DNA of 64,000 nt from Alkalihalophilus pseudofirmus OF4. Lineage in GTDB: Bacteria > Bacillota > Bacilli > Bacillales > Bacillaceae_D. Positions 37,240 to 45,831 of this stretch are shown piece by piece. A program made the translations under genes and the position numbers. The notes beneath the pieces are model-generated. The model saw nothing but the letters and a program-made list of their open reading frames with translations, did no database searches and was not told the DNA's origin. Numbering within the stretch: the first letter of the stretch is position 1; each line of letters opens with the position of its first letter. The DNA lies in NCBI RefSeq assembly GCF_000005825.2, contig NC_013791.2:3100001-3164000 (forward strand). Direction: 5' to 3'.

Positions 37240-38094
37240 ATGATTGAAATATCAGGAGTCCCTTTTCACTCAAGCACAAGCTGGCCTGCCGGGAGTTTAG
37301 AGCGAAGTATTGTGGATCAGATGATGAATTCTTCTGCTACTTTTTCCTATCGTTCAATGAATGAACAGCAATTTGAAGTGGAATTACGGAGAAGCATCAT
37401 ACGAAGTTCTCGAATGCTTAATCAAAGTAATGCCGCTTTTGAAGTATTTGAGACCTCTCGCAGCAATCCAATGTATTGGTATACAACAAGATACGGAGGT
37501 TTTCAATTAAGACCTGGAGCCAGACCTTCTGTTGCGATTGATGATATTTACCGTAATAGTCATATGTATGGGTTTGAATGTGCGACAGCCATGGTGATTG
37601 TTTATTACCACGCGGTCTTGAATGTCATCGGTCCAGCTAAATTTGATCAATTATTTCCTGACCTTTACTTGTACAGCTGGAATTTTGACCCTGATCTTGC
37701 CCTGCAAACCGGATTTTCTGCTCAGTTTGTCCCAGGGGATGTTGTGTATTTTAACAACCCTCAATATCATCCCCAAACCCCGGAATGGCGAGGAGTTAAT
37801 GCGGTTTTACTTGAAGACGGAACCTATTATGGCCATGGCATGGGGATTATGAGAGCCGACCAGATGATTGCGAGTTTAAATGAATCCAGAGCGCCTTGGG
37901 CCACGCAGCCTGCCTATTTAACAAATATGGTGACAAGACCTGGATTCGCTTATTTAGCAAGTGTGGCTCAAATGCGCTCACAACGACCAGAAAAAGTAAA
38001 GTATCCTGTTATTGAACATAATGAATGTTCCATCTCCTTTGACCGATACGTCTATTACCTCAACAACACCCACCTTAACGGGCCAACCCCATAA
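37240..38094 (+). CDS. tgl: spore coat transglutaminase
   Basis: 284 residues, longer than the 245 of B. subtilis Tgl. The catalytic Cys is C114 in MYGFECATAMVIVYY. QFVPGDVVYFNNP and YYGHGMGI are family blocks; the His/Glu partners lie in this part. Forms gamma-glutamyl-lysine cross-links in coat proteins during late sporulation in B. subtilis. CGAGG precedes the ATG. Its presence supports a spore-forming host. Confidence 0.92.
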   Translation: MIEISGVPFHSSTSWPAGSLERSIVDQMMNSSATFSYRSMNEQQFEVELRRSIIRSSRMLNQSNAAFEVFETSRSNPMYWYTTRYGGFQLRPGARPSVAIDDIYRNSHMYGFECATAMVIVYYHAVLNVIGPAKFDQLFPDLYLYSWNFDPDLALQTGFSAQFVPGDVVYFNNPQYHPQTPEWRGVNAVLLEDGTYYGHGMGIMRADQMIASLNESRAPWATQPAYLTNMVTRPGFAYLASVAQMRSQRPEKVKYPVIEHNECSISFDRYVYYLNNTHLNGPTP

Positions 38095-38112
38095 GGTGGG
38101 TGCTTCTTTTTC
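38066..38112 (+). terminator. intrinsic terminator overlapping the tgl 3' end
   Basis: ACACCCACCTTA/TAAGGTGGGTG stem followed by CTTCTTTTT. The right arm includes the tgl stop codon. Confidence 0.88.
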
Positions 38113-38119
38113 AAGGACA

Positions 38120-39601
38120 TCATTCAGTCAGTTGATGGACCTCCAAGGCTGCTCTTATGCCTGACTCAACTGCACCCTCAATCCAGGCATGCATGAAAGA
38201 AGTATGCTCTCCTGCAAAATGAATCCGTTGTTCCTGCATTGTTATGATCTCTGGATATGTCGTGGCTTGATAAGGTCCATATAAGGAGAAACACCCGCCT
38301 GAAAAACGATTTTGTCCCCAATTATATGAGGTTCCTGCTAGAAAGGTTTGTTCTGCTTTTTCGCCATGGATCCTTGTAATAAAAGTCAACGCATATTCCA
38401 CTCGCTCCTCATCAGACATCGCCTCCCATAACCTGGCATTCTCACCCCAGCTGTAGCTTCCTAATAAGACCCCAGGACCTGGCTTACCGATCCCTTGGTT
38501 TGGATAATACATAAACTGAGTCGGCAAATCCGTAATCAGCTTCCCCCCTAGCATCCCATCTTCCTCCCAAAATCTCTCACTAAATTCTAGGCCGACTTTC
38601 ACAGAGGAGACATAAGGCAGCGTCCGTATCGCTTTCCACTTTTCATATCTAATGGAATGGTAGGGCTCCACTTCAATAAACTGGAATACAGAAAAAGGAA
38701 TCGTTGAAATGACATAATCTGCTTGAAAACTATGAATAGATTGAGGCCCTTCTGTATTTACTTCTACTCCTTTATCATGCTGGATTATTTTTTTCACTAC
38801 ATGATTTAAATAAATATCCTCTTCTAAATCAGGATAAAAGGAATAAGGAAGCCGGTCATTTCCCCCTTCGATCTCATAAAACGACACATCTTCCATAAAG
38901 ATTGTATTTACAATGTTTAAGAGGGTATCTAAAAAGGATAAGGAAGGAAATCCTTCGATCCCCAAAAGGGTCTGTATCTTATGGATAGCTTGAGTTGATA
39001 ACGTTCTTCCGATTGGATTATTCCGAAAAAAAGTAGTCATTGAATACTGATCAAAATTTCGTCTTAGCAGCTCTCTTTGCTGCTCGTTTGACTTTCTGTA
39101 AAGGTCAACAAAGCTAGTTACAGCTTCTTGTAATAATTGTTCGGCTGTCTTACCTTTTTCATTTTCTAAAAGCGGGAACTTCAAAATGGCGGGATCTTCT
39201 TCGTATTGATATCTTCTAACCAATTGTCCATTAACATATAAAAGATCATTCGGTGTGCTTGTGATAAAAGGGTTTATAGATAGGCTCCATTTGTTGATCC
39301 AGGAAAGTGTTAAGACATGATGACTCGGGATACGCATTGCACCCGCTTCAAAATAGTTCCCTTCAGAGAACGGTTCTCGGATCGTATGAACTCTTCCACC
39401 AATTCGGTCATTTCCCTCAATAATCGTCACTTTGTGGCCTGCCTGCTTTAAGAGATAAGCAGTTACAAGCCCAGCCATTCCAGCTCCCAAAATTAATATA
39501 TCTTTTTGAGGTGCTCCGATATCGGGCAGCCCCTCTTCAATTATTTTAAGATATTCCTCCGATTTTTCGGTATAAGAAGGTAACGGATCTATTCTTCGCA
39601 T
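38120..39601 (-). CDS. flavin monoamine/L-amino acid oxidase family protein
   Basis: 493 residues. The FAD-binding ILILGAGMAGLVTAYLLKQAGH is followed by EGNDRIGGRVHT; the C-terminal FAD segment is IHFAGEHTSFMHAWIEGAVESG. The middle is the substrate domain of amine oxidases (PF01593). Likely soluble, oxidising an amine or amino acid and releasing H2O2 and ammonia. AAGGAGG lies 8 nt before the ATG at 39601; a more distal ATG is rejected. Substrate unknown. Confidence 0.88.
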   Translation of the reverse strand: MRRIDPLPSYTEKSEEYLKIIEEGLPDIGAPQKDILILGAGMAGLVTAYLLKQAGHKVTIIEGNDRIGGRVHTIREPFSEGNYFEAGAMRIPSHHVLTLSWINKWSLSINPFITSTPNDLLYVNGQLVRRYQYEEDPAILKFPLLENEKGKTAEQLLQEAVTSFVDLYRKSNEQQRELLRRNFDQYSMTTFFRNNPIGRTLSTQAIHKIQTLLGIEGFPSLSFLDTLLNIVNTIFMEDVSFYEIEGGNDRLPYSFYPDLEEDIYLNHVVKKIIQHDKGVEVNTEGPQSIHSFQADYVISTIPFSVFQFIEVEPYHSIRYEKWKAIRTLPYVSSVKVGLEFSERFWEEDGMLGGKLITDLPTQFMYYPNQGIGKPGPGVLLGSYSWGENARLWEAMSDEERVEYALTFITRIHGEKAEQTFLAGTSYNWGQNRFSGGCFSLYGPYQATTYPEIITMQEQRIHFAGEHTSFMHAWIEGAVESGIRAALEVHQLTE

Positions 39602-39652
39602 TTCCCAAGCCTCCTTGATCATCTCAAGCAACTCAGCCTTCTAGCTCCACCA

Positions 39653-39685
39653 TAAAAACCGGACAACGTTTACGCTGCCCGGTCA
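39653..39685 (-). terminator. intrinsic terminator
   Basis: ACCGGGCA/TGTCCGGT stem followed by TTTTTATGG on the minus strand. It includes the stop codon of the 46-residue gene. Confidence 0.78.
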
Positions 39686-39810
39686 TCATCTTCTTTATCT
39701 GTTTTTGAAGTAAAATAATACAATTTCGGAATATGGAAAAATGGAACATACTCAAGCAGTAATGAAGCTCCAACAAACGCAACCATTTGAAGGTCAATTC
39801 CTTTTAGCAT
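39670..39810 (-). CDS. 46-residue membrane micro-protein, function unknown
   Basis: MLKGIDLQMVAFVGASLLLEYVPFFHI... with one hydrophobic helix (about residues 8-25) and an acidic tail KTDKEDDDRAA. AGAGGAG precedes the ATG and a terminator overlaps the stop. Lies 60 bp downstream of the Mrr-type gene on the same strand and may be co-transcribed with it. No family recognised. Confidence 0.6.
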   Translation of the reverse strand: MLKGIDLQMVAFVGASLLLEYVPFFHIPKLYYFTSKTDKEDDDRAA

Positions 39811-39873
39811 CACGGCACGCTCCTCTTTTGGGCAGTTTATGATGCCACATGATTGTCTTATGACTAGTGAACC

Positions 39874-40503
39874 TTACTGCTTATAAAAGTATTCCCCCGC
39901 CTGAATAGCACCTCTGACCTCAGGAGGCTTCTCTAAGCTGTTTGTTGAACTAAAGGCGACCGGTTCTAAAGGAACGTCTAACACTTCCCACGCCTCCGCG
40001 TATCTTCCTTTTTTAAAGGCTTTAATAACTACATCTAAGTCCAAGCGATCGACAATATGAACGTCCGTTGCTGCGGCAAGTTTCAAGCAGGAATCTGAGA
40101 GTTTATCTGCTGTTGTAATAATTAAAGCCCGCTCTGCCCCGTAAAAGGCTTTTGCTGCATATACTTCCTGCACCGCGGATAACCCTAACTTCTCGCGATA
40201 TCGCTTTGCTTGAACGACACACTTCGTCCCGTCTTGCTGCTCATAAAATAGATCAGCCCCGTAATCTCGGCTTTTCTTGGTCTGATAAACCTGCTCATAC
40301 TCAAGAGCTGAGATCAGCACATAGAGATAATCCTCAAATTCATGTCCATCCATTTTATCGATATCACGCATTGTAATTTTAGCCAAATCAAATTTTCTTC
40401 TTCGCCCAACTATCCATTTAATCCAGCCTATTAATAAAAGGACTACAAGAGCCACCGCTATCCAGATCACTAACGAAGAACTAATTGAAAACGAATCAAT
40501 CAA
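39874..40503 (-). CDS. membrane-anchored Mrr-type restriction endonuclease-like protein
   Basis: 209 residues. One hydrophobic helix (about 10-32) is followed by a basic stretch, then an Mrr/PF04471 nuclease domain. MDGHEFEDYL supplies the glutamate, and D84 (YGADL) with Q98-x-K100 (VVQAKRY) completes the PD-(D/E)xK-type site. The nuclease part faces the cytoplasm if the helix is an anchor. The start is a TTG at 40503 behind AAAGGTG. No methylase or specificity gene is nearby, so restriction is not shown. A degenerate paralogue lies at 45.0-45.6 kb. Confidence 0.8.
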   Translation of the reverse strand: MIDSFSISSSLVIWIAVALVVLLLIGWIKWIVGRRRKFDLAKITMRDIDKMDGHEFEDYLYVLISALEYEQVYQTKKSRDYGADLFYEQQDGTKCVVQAKRYREKLGLSAVQEVYAAKAFYGAERALIITTADKLSDSCLKLAAATDVHIVDRLDLDVVIKAFKKGRYAEAWEVLDVPLEPVAFSSTNSLEKPPEVRGAIQAGEYFYKQ

Positions 40504-40708
40504 CCGTCTTCACACCTTTCTATTCACATGCCCTCATCATACGGGATTCTCCCCCTGCATGCAAACATATGTTTTTCATCGCTCTACATCAAAAGTCGTA
40601 GAGACGGCTCAACCAGATTATGCAAAAAAGATCCGTATCTTCACCGAGGACCGCGGACCGCGTAATTCGTAAACTGAAAGTAACTAAAACAAAGGAGCTG
40701 GTAGGATC

Positions 40709-41440
40709 ATGCAGAAACAAAAAGTAATTATGATCACTGGAGCATCAAAAGGATTAGGAAAAGCATTAGCTCTTCACCTTGCTGCTAAAGACCATAAATT
40801 AGCGATTTGCGCACGAAATGAGAAAGAGCTGAAGCAAGTAGAAAATGAGATTCACAGACGTGGTGCAAAAGTCGTTGCGGCCGTCGCTGATGTAAGTAAT
40901 AAAAAAGATGTAGAGCGCTTTGTTTCTATAACTGAAAATACCTTCGGCAAGATTGATGTTCTAATCAATAATGCCTCTGTATTCGGCCCTGGCCCAACGT
41001 ACTTAGCAGATTACCCTGATGAGGCATTTGAAGACGTCATTCTCTCAAATATTACGAACCCTTTTTATATGACAAAGAGAGTATTACCCGGCATGCTTGC
41101 TAGACAAAGAGGAACCATCATCTCAATCACTTCTGAAGTTGGTATTACTGGCTATGCAGAATGGGGAGCCTACAGTGTCTCAAAATATGCCCTAGAAGGA
41201 TTGGCTGCTGTCTGGGCGGATGAGTTGAAAGGTACAGGAGTCCAAATAGTGCTGGTCGACCCAGGAGAAATGGATACGATTATGCACAAAATTGCGGTAC
41301 CAGATTGTAATTACTCTCTCTCATCCCCAGAACAAATTGCACGAACACTAGAATCAGTCGTATTAGATGAAACGATGAGCTTAAACGGGAAAAGATTCGA
41401 AGCACAAGACCTTATCGAGGAGGGACCTCATGATGATTAA
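40709..41440 (+). CDS. short-chain dehydrogenase/reductase
   Basis: 243 residues. TGASKGLGKALA near residue 9, NNAS at strand 4, catalytic S (ISITSEVG) and YSVSK are complete. The C-terminus LIEEGPHDD is acidic. AAAGGAG is about 13 nt upstream and GGTAGGA is nearer. First gene of a tightly packed operon: its last 11 nt overlap the QueA-like gene. Substrate unknown. Confidence 0.87.
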   Translation: MQKQKVIMITGASKGLGKALALHLAAKDHKLAICARNEKELKQVENEIHRRGAKVVAAVADVSNKKDVERFVSITENTFGKIDVLINNASVFGPGPTYLADYPDEAFEDVILSNITNPFYMTKRVLPGMLARQRGTIISITSEVGITGYAEWGAYSVSKYALEGLAAVWADELKGTGVQIVLVDPGEMDTIMHKIAVPDCNYSLSSPEQIARTLESVVLDETMSLNGKRFEAQDLIEEGPHDD

Positions 41441-42461
41441 TAGTACGATCCATTCATTTAAACTACCACCTAATCTGCATGCCACTACGCCTGCAGAAGT
41501 TACAAGAAATCAACGCAGCGATGTAAGGTTAATGACTTTACACGGAGACAGCGGGGCTTGGGATCATCACACGTTTGAAGATATTATAGACCTTCTTCAG
41601 CCTAATGATCTTCTTATCTTAAACACTAGCCGTACCATTCCAAGCTCACTTCGGACAGTAGATGGGGCAGAGGTCCGACTTTCAAGAAAGATAGATGAAC
41701 AGGTATGGGAGGTTTTAATCTTAGAGGAACGTTTAAACGAATCCACCACTCTCTATTTTGATGATGGAATCTCGGCATCTATCGTCGGTCCAGGTATGGC
41801 TCCTGAGTTGACTCTTATTGAATTTTCTATTGGAGGGGAGGAGTTAATGCACTTCTTTTACAATCATGGTCAGCCAATCACCTACGAATATATCGATTCT
41901 CCGTGGCAGCTATCACATTATCAAACAGTCTATAGCCATTAGCCTGGATCTGTAGAGATGAATTCAGCGGGGCGTGCATTTTCTCATAAAATGCTGAAAC
42001 AATTAAAGGATAAAGGAGTTCAGATCGCCTATGTGTGCCTTCACACCGGCCTAAGCTATTACGAGAACAACCGCTGGCCTGATCCTTTAAGACACTTTGA
42101 GTGGTTTTCAGTGGGAGCTGATACCGTTGAACATATATACAAAACAAAAAAGGGAGGACATCGTGTGGTGGCAGTTGGAACCACTGTGGTGCGCGCGCTA
42201 GAAAGTGCATATGACCCCAAAGCTGGATTGCAGCCACAAGAAGGGCTCACTAATGTATATATTGAAAAAGATACGACCTTAAAAGTTGTAGACGGCCTGA
42301 TTACAGGATTTCATGAGCCTGAAGCGAGCCACCTTGATATGTTATGCGCCTTTGTTCAAGAAAAAAAGTTGATTGAGGCCTACCAAGCAGCCATAAACGA
42401 ACAGTATCTATGGCATGAGTTTGGTGATTTGAATCTCATTTGGAAGCGGACCTATGCATGA
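41430..42461 (+). pseudogene. QueA-like S-adenosylmethionine:tRNA ribosyltransferase-isomerase, in-frame TAG
   Basis: The reading frame spans 344 codons with one internal TAG at codon 171 (41940-41942); both halves are in the same frame. The first half has NQRSDVRLM, LLQPNDLLILNTSRTIPSSL and HYQTVYS. The second continues PGSVEMNSAGRAFS, LHTGLSYY and VVAVGTTVVRALES, all QueA-family blocks. GAGGAGG starts the first half. The second could restart at ATG 41958 with only a weak site. Genuine queA normally sits with tgt and ruvB, so this is a paralogue. It is a nonsense pseudogene, a split gene, or a sequencing error. Confidence 0.85.
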
Positions 42462-42811
42462 AGCTGCATCATCTTGGAATTGATGTCGTTGATCTTAATA
42501 AAAGTACAGAATACGTCCAATCTACTTATCAAGCTCGGTTTCTTTTTGAAATCACTTTTGGTGAGGAGACGATCCGATTTTTCCAGCTGAATGAGTTCAT
42601 GCTCGAGCTTATTTATCACCCTGCCAAAGAACAATTAAGCTGTCATGTTGCATGGCAAGTAGATTCGATTGACCGCATTCTTAATCACATAAGCAGCGAG
42701 GACGAAAAAAAGATCGAAGGACCCTATCAATTTGAAAATGGCTTGACATCTATTTTCCTCGAGGTAGATGAGGAGCTGTATGTAGAATGGTTGGAGGAAA
42801 CTCCTCTTTAA
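42458..42811 (+). CDS. glyoxalase/VOC-like protein
   Basis: 117 residues starting MKLHHLGIDVVDLNKSTEYV, a vicinal-oxygen-chelate opening, with two beta-alpha-beta repeats and ELIYHPAKE near the usual first metal-ligand strand. The ATG overlaps the QueA-like stop as ATGA, and AAGCGGA lies just upstream; a TTG at 42440 is an alternative. Third gene of the SDR/QueA-like/VOC operon. Enzyme activity unknown. Confidence 0.75.
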   Translation: MKLHHLGIDVVDLNKSTEYVQSTYQARFLFEITFGEETIRFFQLNEFMLELIYHPAKEQLSCHVAWQVDSIDRILNHISSEDEKKIEGPYQFENGLTSIFLEVDEELYVEWLEETPL

Positions 42812-42844
42812 ATAGACACTATTGAAACCCCCATTCCTTCAGTA

Positions 42845-43085
42845 ATGGTTGATTCCTGCTGCAGGTACTCGCTTTCCGCGGGCCGCGCACTTGATAAAAC
42901 ATCTCCCTACAGTAGTTGTTGATTTCCGCTGCAGGCACTCGCTTTCCGCGGGCGGCCCGGGAGCTTCCTCGTCGCTTTGCTCCTGCGTGATGTAAAGCAG
43001 GGCTGAGACCCCACAGGGCCTAGCCTGAGGAGGCTCAGCAGCTTCACGCGGAAAGCGAAGTATATTTCAGGAGCGGCGAGCTTAT
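42845..43085. repeat. dispersed palindromic repeat, best-preserved copy plus an extra left end
   Basis: A solitary left end GCTGCAGGTACTCGCTTTCC starts at 42858. A full copy follows: left end GCTGCAGGCACTCGCTTTCC at 42928-42947, GCTTCCTCGTCGCTTTGCTC, then CTGAGACCCCACAGGGCC, and right end CGCGGAAAGCGAAGTATATT at 43047-43066 with TCAGGAGCGGC to 43077. The CGCTTTCCGCG and CGCGGAAAGCG cores pair across the element. No gene seen in 42812-43135. Confidence 0.88.
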
Positions 43086-43135
43086 TCTTCCCTCCCGCAC
43101 GTTTGACGACTTTTAAGATTGGCCCCTAGACCCTG

Positions 43136-43774
43136 TTAATTTATCCCCATCCTCATTGCAAATAAGGCTGCTTGTGTTCGATCTGAGAGCTCTAATTTAG
43201 AGAGGATATTTGAAATATGCGTTTTGACTGTTTTCTCTTTGATATGTAGAACATCCGCCAATTCTTTATTACTTCGTCCTTTTGCTAATTCTATGAGCAC
43301 TTCTTTTTCACGCTTGGTCAGTCTTTTTACTTTAGCTTCCTCCTCGTCTTCCTTATGTGAAATTCTAGTCAGCACGTACTTCATCACTTTGCTGTGCACT
43401 TTACTCTCACCTGCATGAAGAGCACGGATCGTTTCTGCTAATTCTTCTGGGTCAATGTCTTTTAACTGATAGCCGCTTGCACCAGCTTTCAGCGCGGGAA
43501 TCACATAATCTTGATCCGAGAAGCTCGTTAAAACTAAAATCTTCAATTCGGGGTTTACCTTTATTAACTGTTTTGTAGCTTCTATTCCGCCCATCACAGG
43601 CATGACAATATCCATAAGAACCACATCCGGTTTTACAGTTTGAACAAGCTTTACAGCCTCCTCACCGTTTGTTGCTTCTCCTACTATTTCTATGTCGCTT
43701 TGTGTATCTAGAAAAAAACGCAGGCCTCGTCTGACCATTTGATGATCGTCTACGATAATCACTTTAATCATCAT
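43136..43774 (-). CDS. yhcZ: NarL/LuxR-family response regulator, YhcZ-like
   Basis: 212 residues. Receiver domain with acidic pair D9/D10, phospho-acceptor D55 in VLMDIVMP, and K in the LKAGASGYQLKD block. The C-terminal LuxR helix-turn-helix (LTKREKEVLIELAKGRSNKEL...VKTHISNILSKL) binds DNA. The ATG overlaps the kinase stop by 4 nt. Target genes are unknown. Confidence 0.9.
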   Translation of the reverse strand: MMIKVIIVDDHQMVRRGLRFFLDTQSDIEIVGEATNGEEAVKLVQTVKPDVVLMDIVMPVMGGIEATKQLIKVNPELKILVLTSFSDQDYVIPALKAGASGYQLKDIDPEELAETIRALHAGESKVHSKVMKYVLTRISHKEDEEEAKVKRLTKREKEVLIELAKGRSNKELADVLHIKEKTVKTHISNILSKLELSDRTQAALFAMRMGIN

Positions 43775-44907
43775 TCTCTCTCCTTTTTTGTTCGAAAGAT
43801 GTTTTGTTCGTTAGAGGCTAGAGGAATAGAAATTGAAATCACAGTTCCCTGATCAGGAGCACTCTTCATGTTAAAGGTTGCGCCAATCTCTTGTGCTCTT
43901 GTTCGCATGTTGAGAAAGCCGTCCCCACTAAAGATTGAATGATCTTGTGGGGAAAACCCGCATCCAAAGTCTGTAATACTAACCATCCAATTAGATTCAT
44001 CTCGATCAAAATGCAGGTCGACGCTTTTTTCTCCTGAATGCTTGCTGCAATTATTTATTGATTCTTGAATGATTCTCCACACATTGCGCTCCACCCTAGA
44101 TGGTAATTGAACGTTCCCGTCACCTTTTACATTCACTTTTATTCCAATCAGTGCTGCATAACGATGGATGGCAGCAACAATCCCATCTTCTAGTTCTTCC
44201 GTACTCGTCTGCCAAATGATCTGCTTTAACTTTAGAAGAGCCTCACTGGATACCTCTCCAATTAAATCTATGGCTTCGTTTACATTCGTATCCTCACCCT
44301 TGCCTTTTATCCCTTTAGCAGTAAGTGACACAGAAAAAAGTAATTGATTTACAGAATCGTGCAAGTCGCGAGCTAATTTATTTCTTTCATCCATTCTCGC
44401 AAGTTCTCTTTTTTTTTCTTCCTGTTTCAGTCTATAAATAGCAGCACCAATTTGAAGAGCTACTGTTTCTAATACCTCTAATTCCTCGTTAGAAAAGTGG
44501 TTTTTATCAACAGAAGCAATATTAATTAACCCATATGTCCTATCCCCCGCAAAAATGGGGACCGTTGCATGATGAGTTAAGCCTTTGGTTGGTCTGCCTA
44601 ATTCACTAGCTCTTTCAATCCTTCTGCATTCCATAATATTCGCTGCTTTTTTCAATTGTCCGTTCATATATTTATCTTTACACCAGCAGCCACCCTCACA
44701 CATGAGCTTTGAGCGATGTTCGAGCCCGCTTGGAAGCCCATGATGAGCAACCATTTGATGACGATGGCCTTCAATTAAAAAGATCCAACCTGTATCATGA
44801 TTAGTTACTTCTAACAGCCTCTCTAAAACAGATTGAAGCATAGTAGAGAGGTCTTCCCCCACATTTAACGTTCGAGCGATGACTTTAAGCGTATGGACGA
44901 CATTCAC
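43771..44907 (-). CDS. yhcY: GAF-domain sensor histidine kinase, YhcY-like
   Basis: 378 residues, soluble. GAF domain about residues 20-160, then the HisKA_3 dimerisation block ERNKLARDLHDSVNQLLFS with the phospho-acceptor His, then the HATPase with DFGCGFSP and GDGFLNMRTRAQEIGA. The GAF holds four cysteines, C70, C74, C76 and C94, suggesting a redox or metal sensor. GTG start behind AAGGAG at 8 nt. Length matches B. subtilis YhcY. Confidence 0.88.
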   Translation of the reverse strand: MNVVHTLKVIARTLNVGEDLSTMLQSVLERLLEVTNHDTGWIFLIEGHRHQMVAHHGLPSGLEHRSKLMCEGGCWCKDKYMNGQLKKAANIMECRRIERASELGRPTKGLTHHATVPIFAGDRTYGLINIASVDKNHFSNEELEVLETVALQIGAAIYRLKQEEKKRELARMDERNKLARDLHDSVNQLLFSVSLTAKGIKGKGEDTNVNEAIDLIGEVSSEALLKLKQIIWQTSTEELEDGIVAAIHRYAALIGIKVNVKGDGNVQLPSRVERNVWRIIQESINNCSKHSGEKSVDLHFDRDESNWMVSITDFGCGFSPQDHSIFSGDGFLNMRTRAQEIGATFNMKSAPDQGTVISISIPLASNEQNIFRTKKERE

Positions 44908-45022
44908 CTGACCAACTCCTTCTCTTTATTATAACGTTAACACCGTTTTTCAGGAATTATTTACATATTATTGATTTTTAGTGGAATAGTAAGAATGATT
45001 TGTATAGAAAGGATGTTGCCTC

Positions 45023-45637
45023 GTGCAAGAAAAGAAAACAACCATGATGGGTAAAAAGAAACGATATCCTTTTTTGCCTACTCTCTTATTTGTCATTACA
45101 TTTTATATGGTCCAGCTTTTTCAATATAACGTGACTGTATTCTTTATCGTATTAGGGTTATTAGGATCCATTCCGCTATCTTGGTACGGATGGAAGCAGC
45201 TTAAGATCGCAGAACAGCGATTATCTTCTGCCCGTGAAATTGATGGGATGACTCATCATCAATTCACTTTATTCTTAAAGCCTCTCTTTCAAAAGCAAGG
45301 TTACTCAGTCACAAAAGTAAAGCACTCAAATGAACATGGCGTTCATCTCATTGTACGAAAGCGCGGCATAAAGGCGATTGTACATGCTAAGCTAAGTCAA
45401 AATGAAGTTCAGGCTAAAGCGCTGCGAGATATAAATTACGTTAAGGAACAATATAAAGCAAATCAAGTAATAATTGTGACGAATCACCTCTTTACAAAAG
45501 AAGCCGGACAATATGCTACCGCAAATAAAATCATCTTAATGGATCATAATACGTTAGATGCGATGATCCAGGTCTTTATGAAAAAACGAAAAAACCATCG
45601 CTTTATTGACAGGGTTCGATCTGCTTGGCTTGATTAA
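45023..45637 (+). CDS. membrane-anchored Mrr-fold protein lacking catalytic residues
   Basis: 204 residues. Two hydrophobic helices (about 17-33 and 38-56), then a domain that lines up with the Mrr-type protein at 39.9 kb: MTHHQFTLFL for MDGHEFEDYL, HGVHLIV for YGADLFY, AIVHAKL for CVVQAKR. The glutamate, aspartate and glutamine positions are Q80, H108 and H121, so cleavage is unlikely. GTG start behind AAAGGAT. Monocistronic with its own terminator. Confidence 0.72.
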   Translation: MQEKKTTMMGKKKRYPFLPTLLFVITFYMVQLFQYNVTVFFIVLGLLGSIPLSWYGWKQLKIAEQRLSSAREIDGMTHHQFTLFLKPLFQKQGYSVTKVKHSNEHGVHLIVRKRGIKAIVHAKLSQNEVQAKALRDINYVKEQYKANQVIIVTNHLFTKEAGQYATANKIILMDHNTLDAMIQVFMKKRKNHRFIDRVRSAWLD

Positions 45638-45643
45638 ACCCCC

Positions 45644-45676
45644 TCCTGTAGAGTACGTGCTCTACAGGTTTTTTTG
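45644..45676 (+). terminator. intrinsic terminator
   Basis: CCTGTAGAG/CTCTACAGG perfect stem followed by TTTTTTT. Confidence 0.92.
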
Positions 45677-45831
45677 CGTAAAAAAAGAAGAAAGATGTCT
45701 ATTTGTACACTTATATAAAAAATAAAAAGTAACAAAATTTTCATAATTTATTGATTTTTCTATCTAGAGATTATACCCTGTTATATATGAAAGGGTTTTC
45801 ATAGCTTTAGAAAGAGAAGGAGGAGAGAAAG

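Noticed and set aside
40570-40605. Terminator upstream of the SDR at 40.7 kb
   Set aside because: A CTCTAC/GTAGAG hairpin exists but has no T run on either strand.
41940-41942. Recoding of TAG as pyrrolysine, or UGA-type selenocysteine recoding
   Set aside because: The codon is TAG, not TGA, in a Bacillus-type genome; no pyl genes are visible and the residue is not at a catalytic site that would need it.
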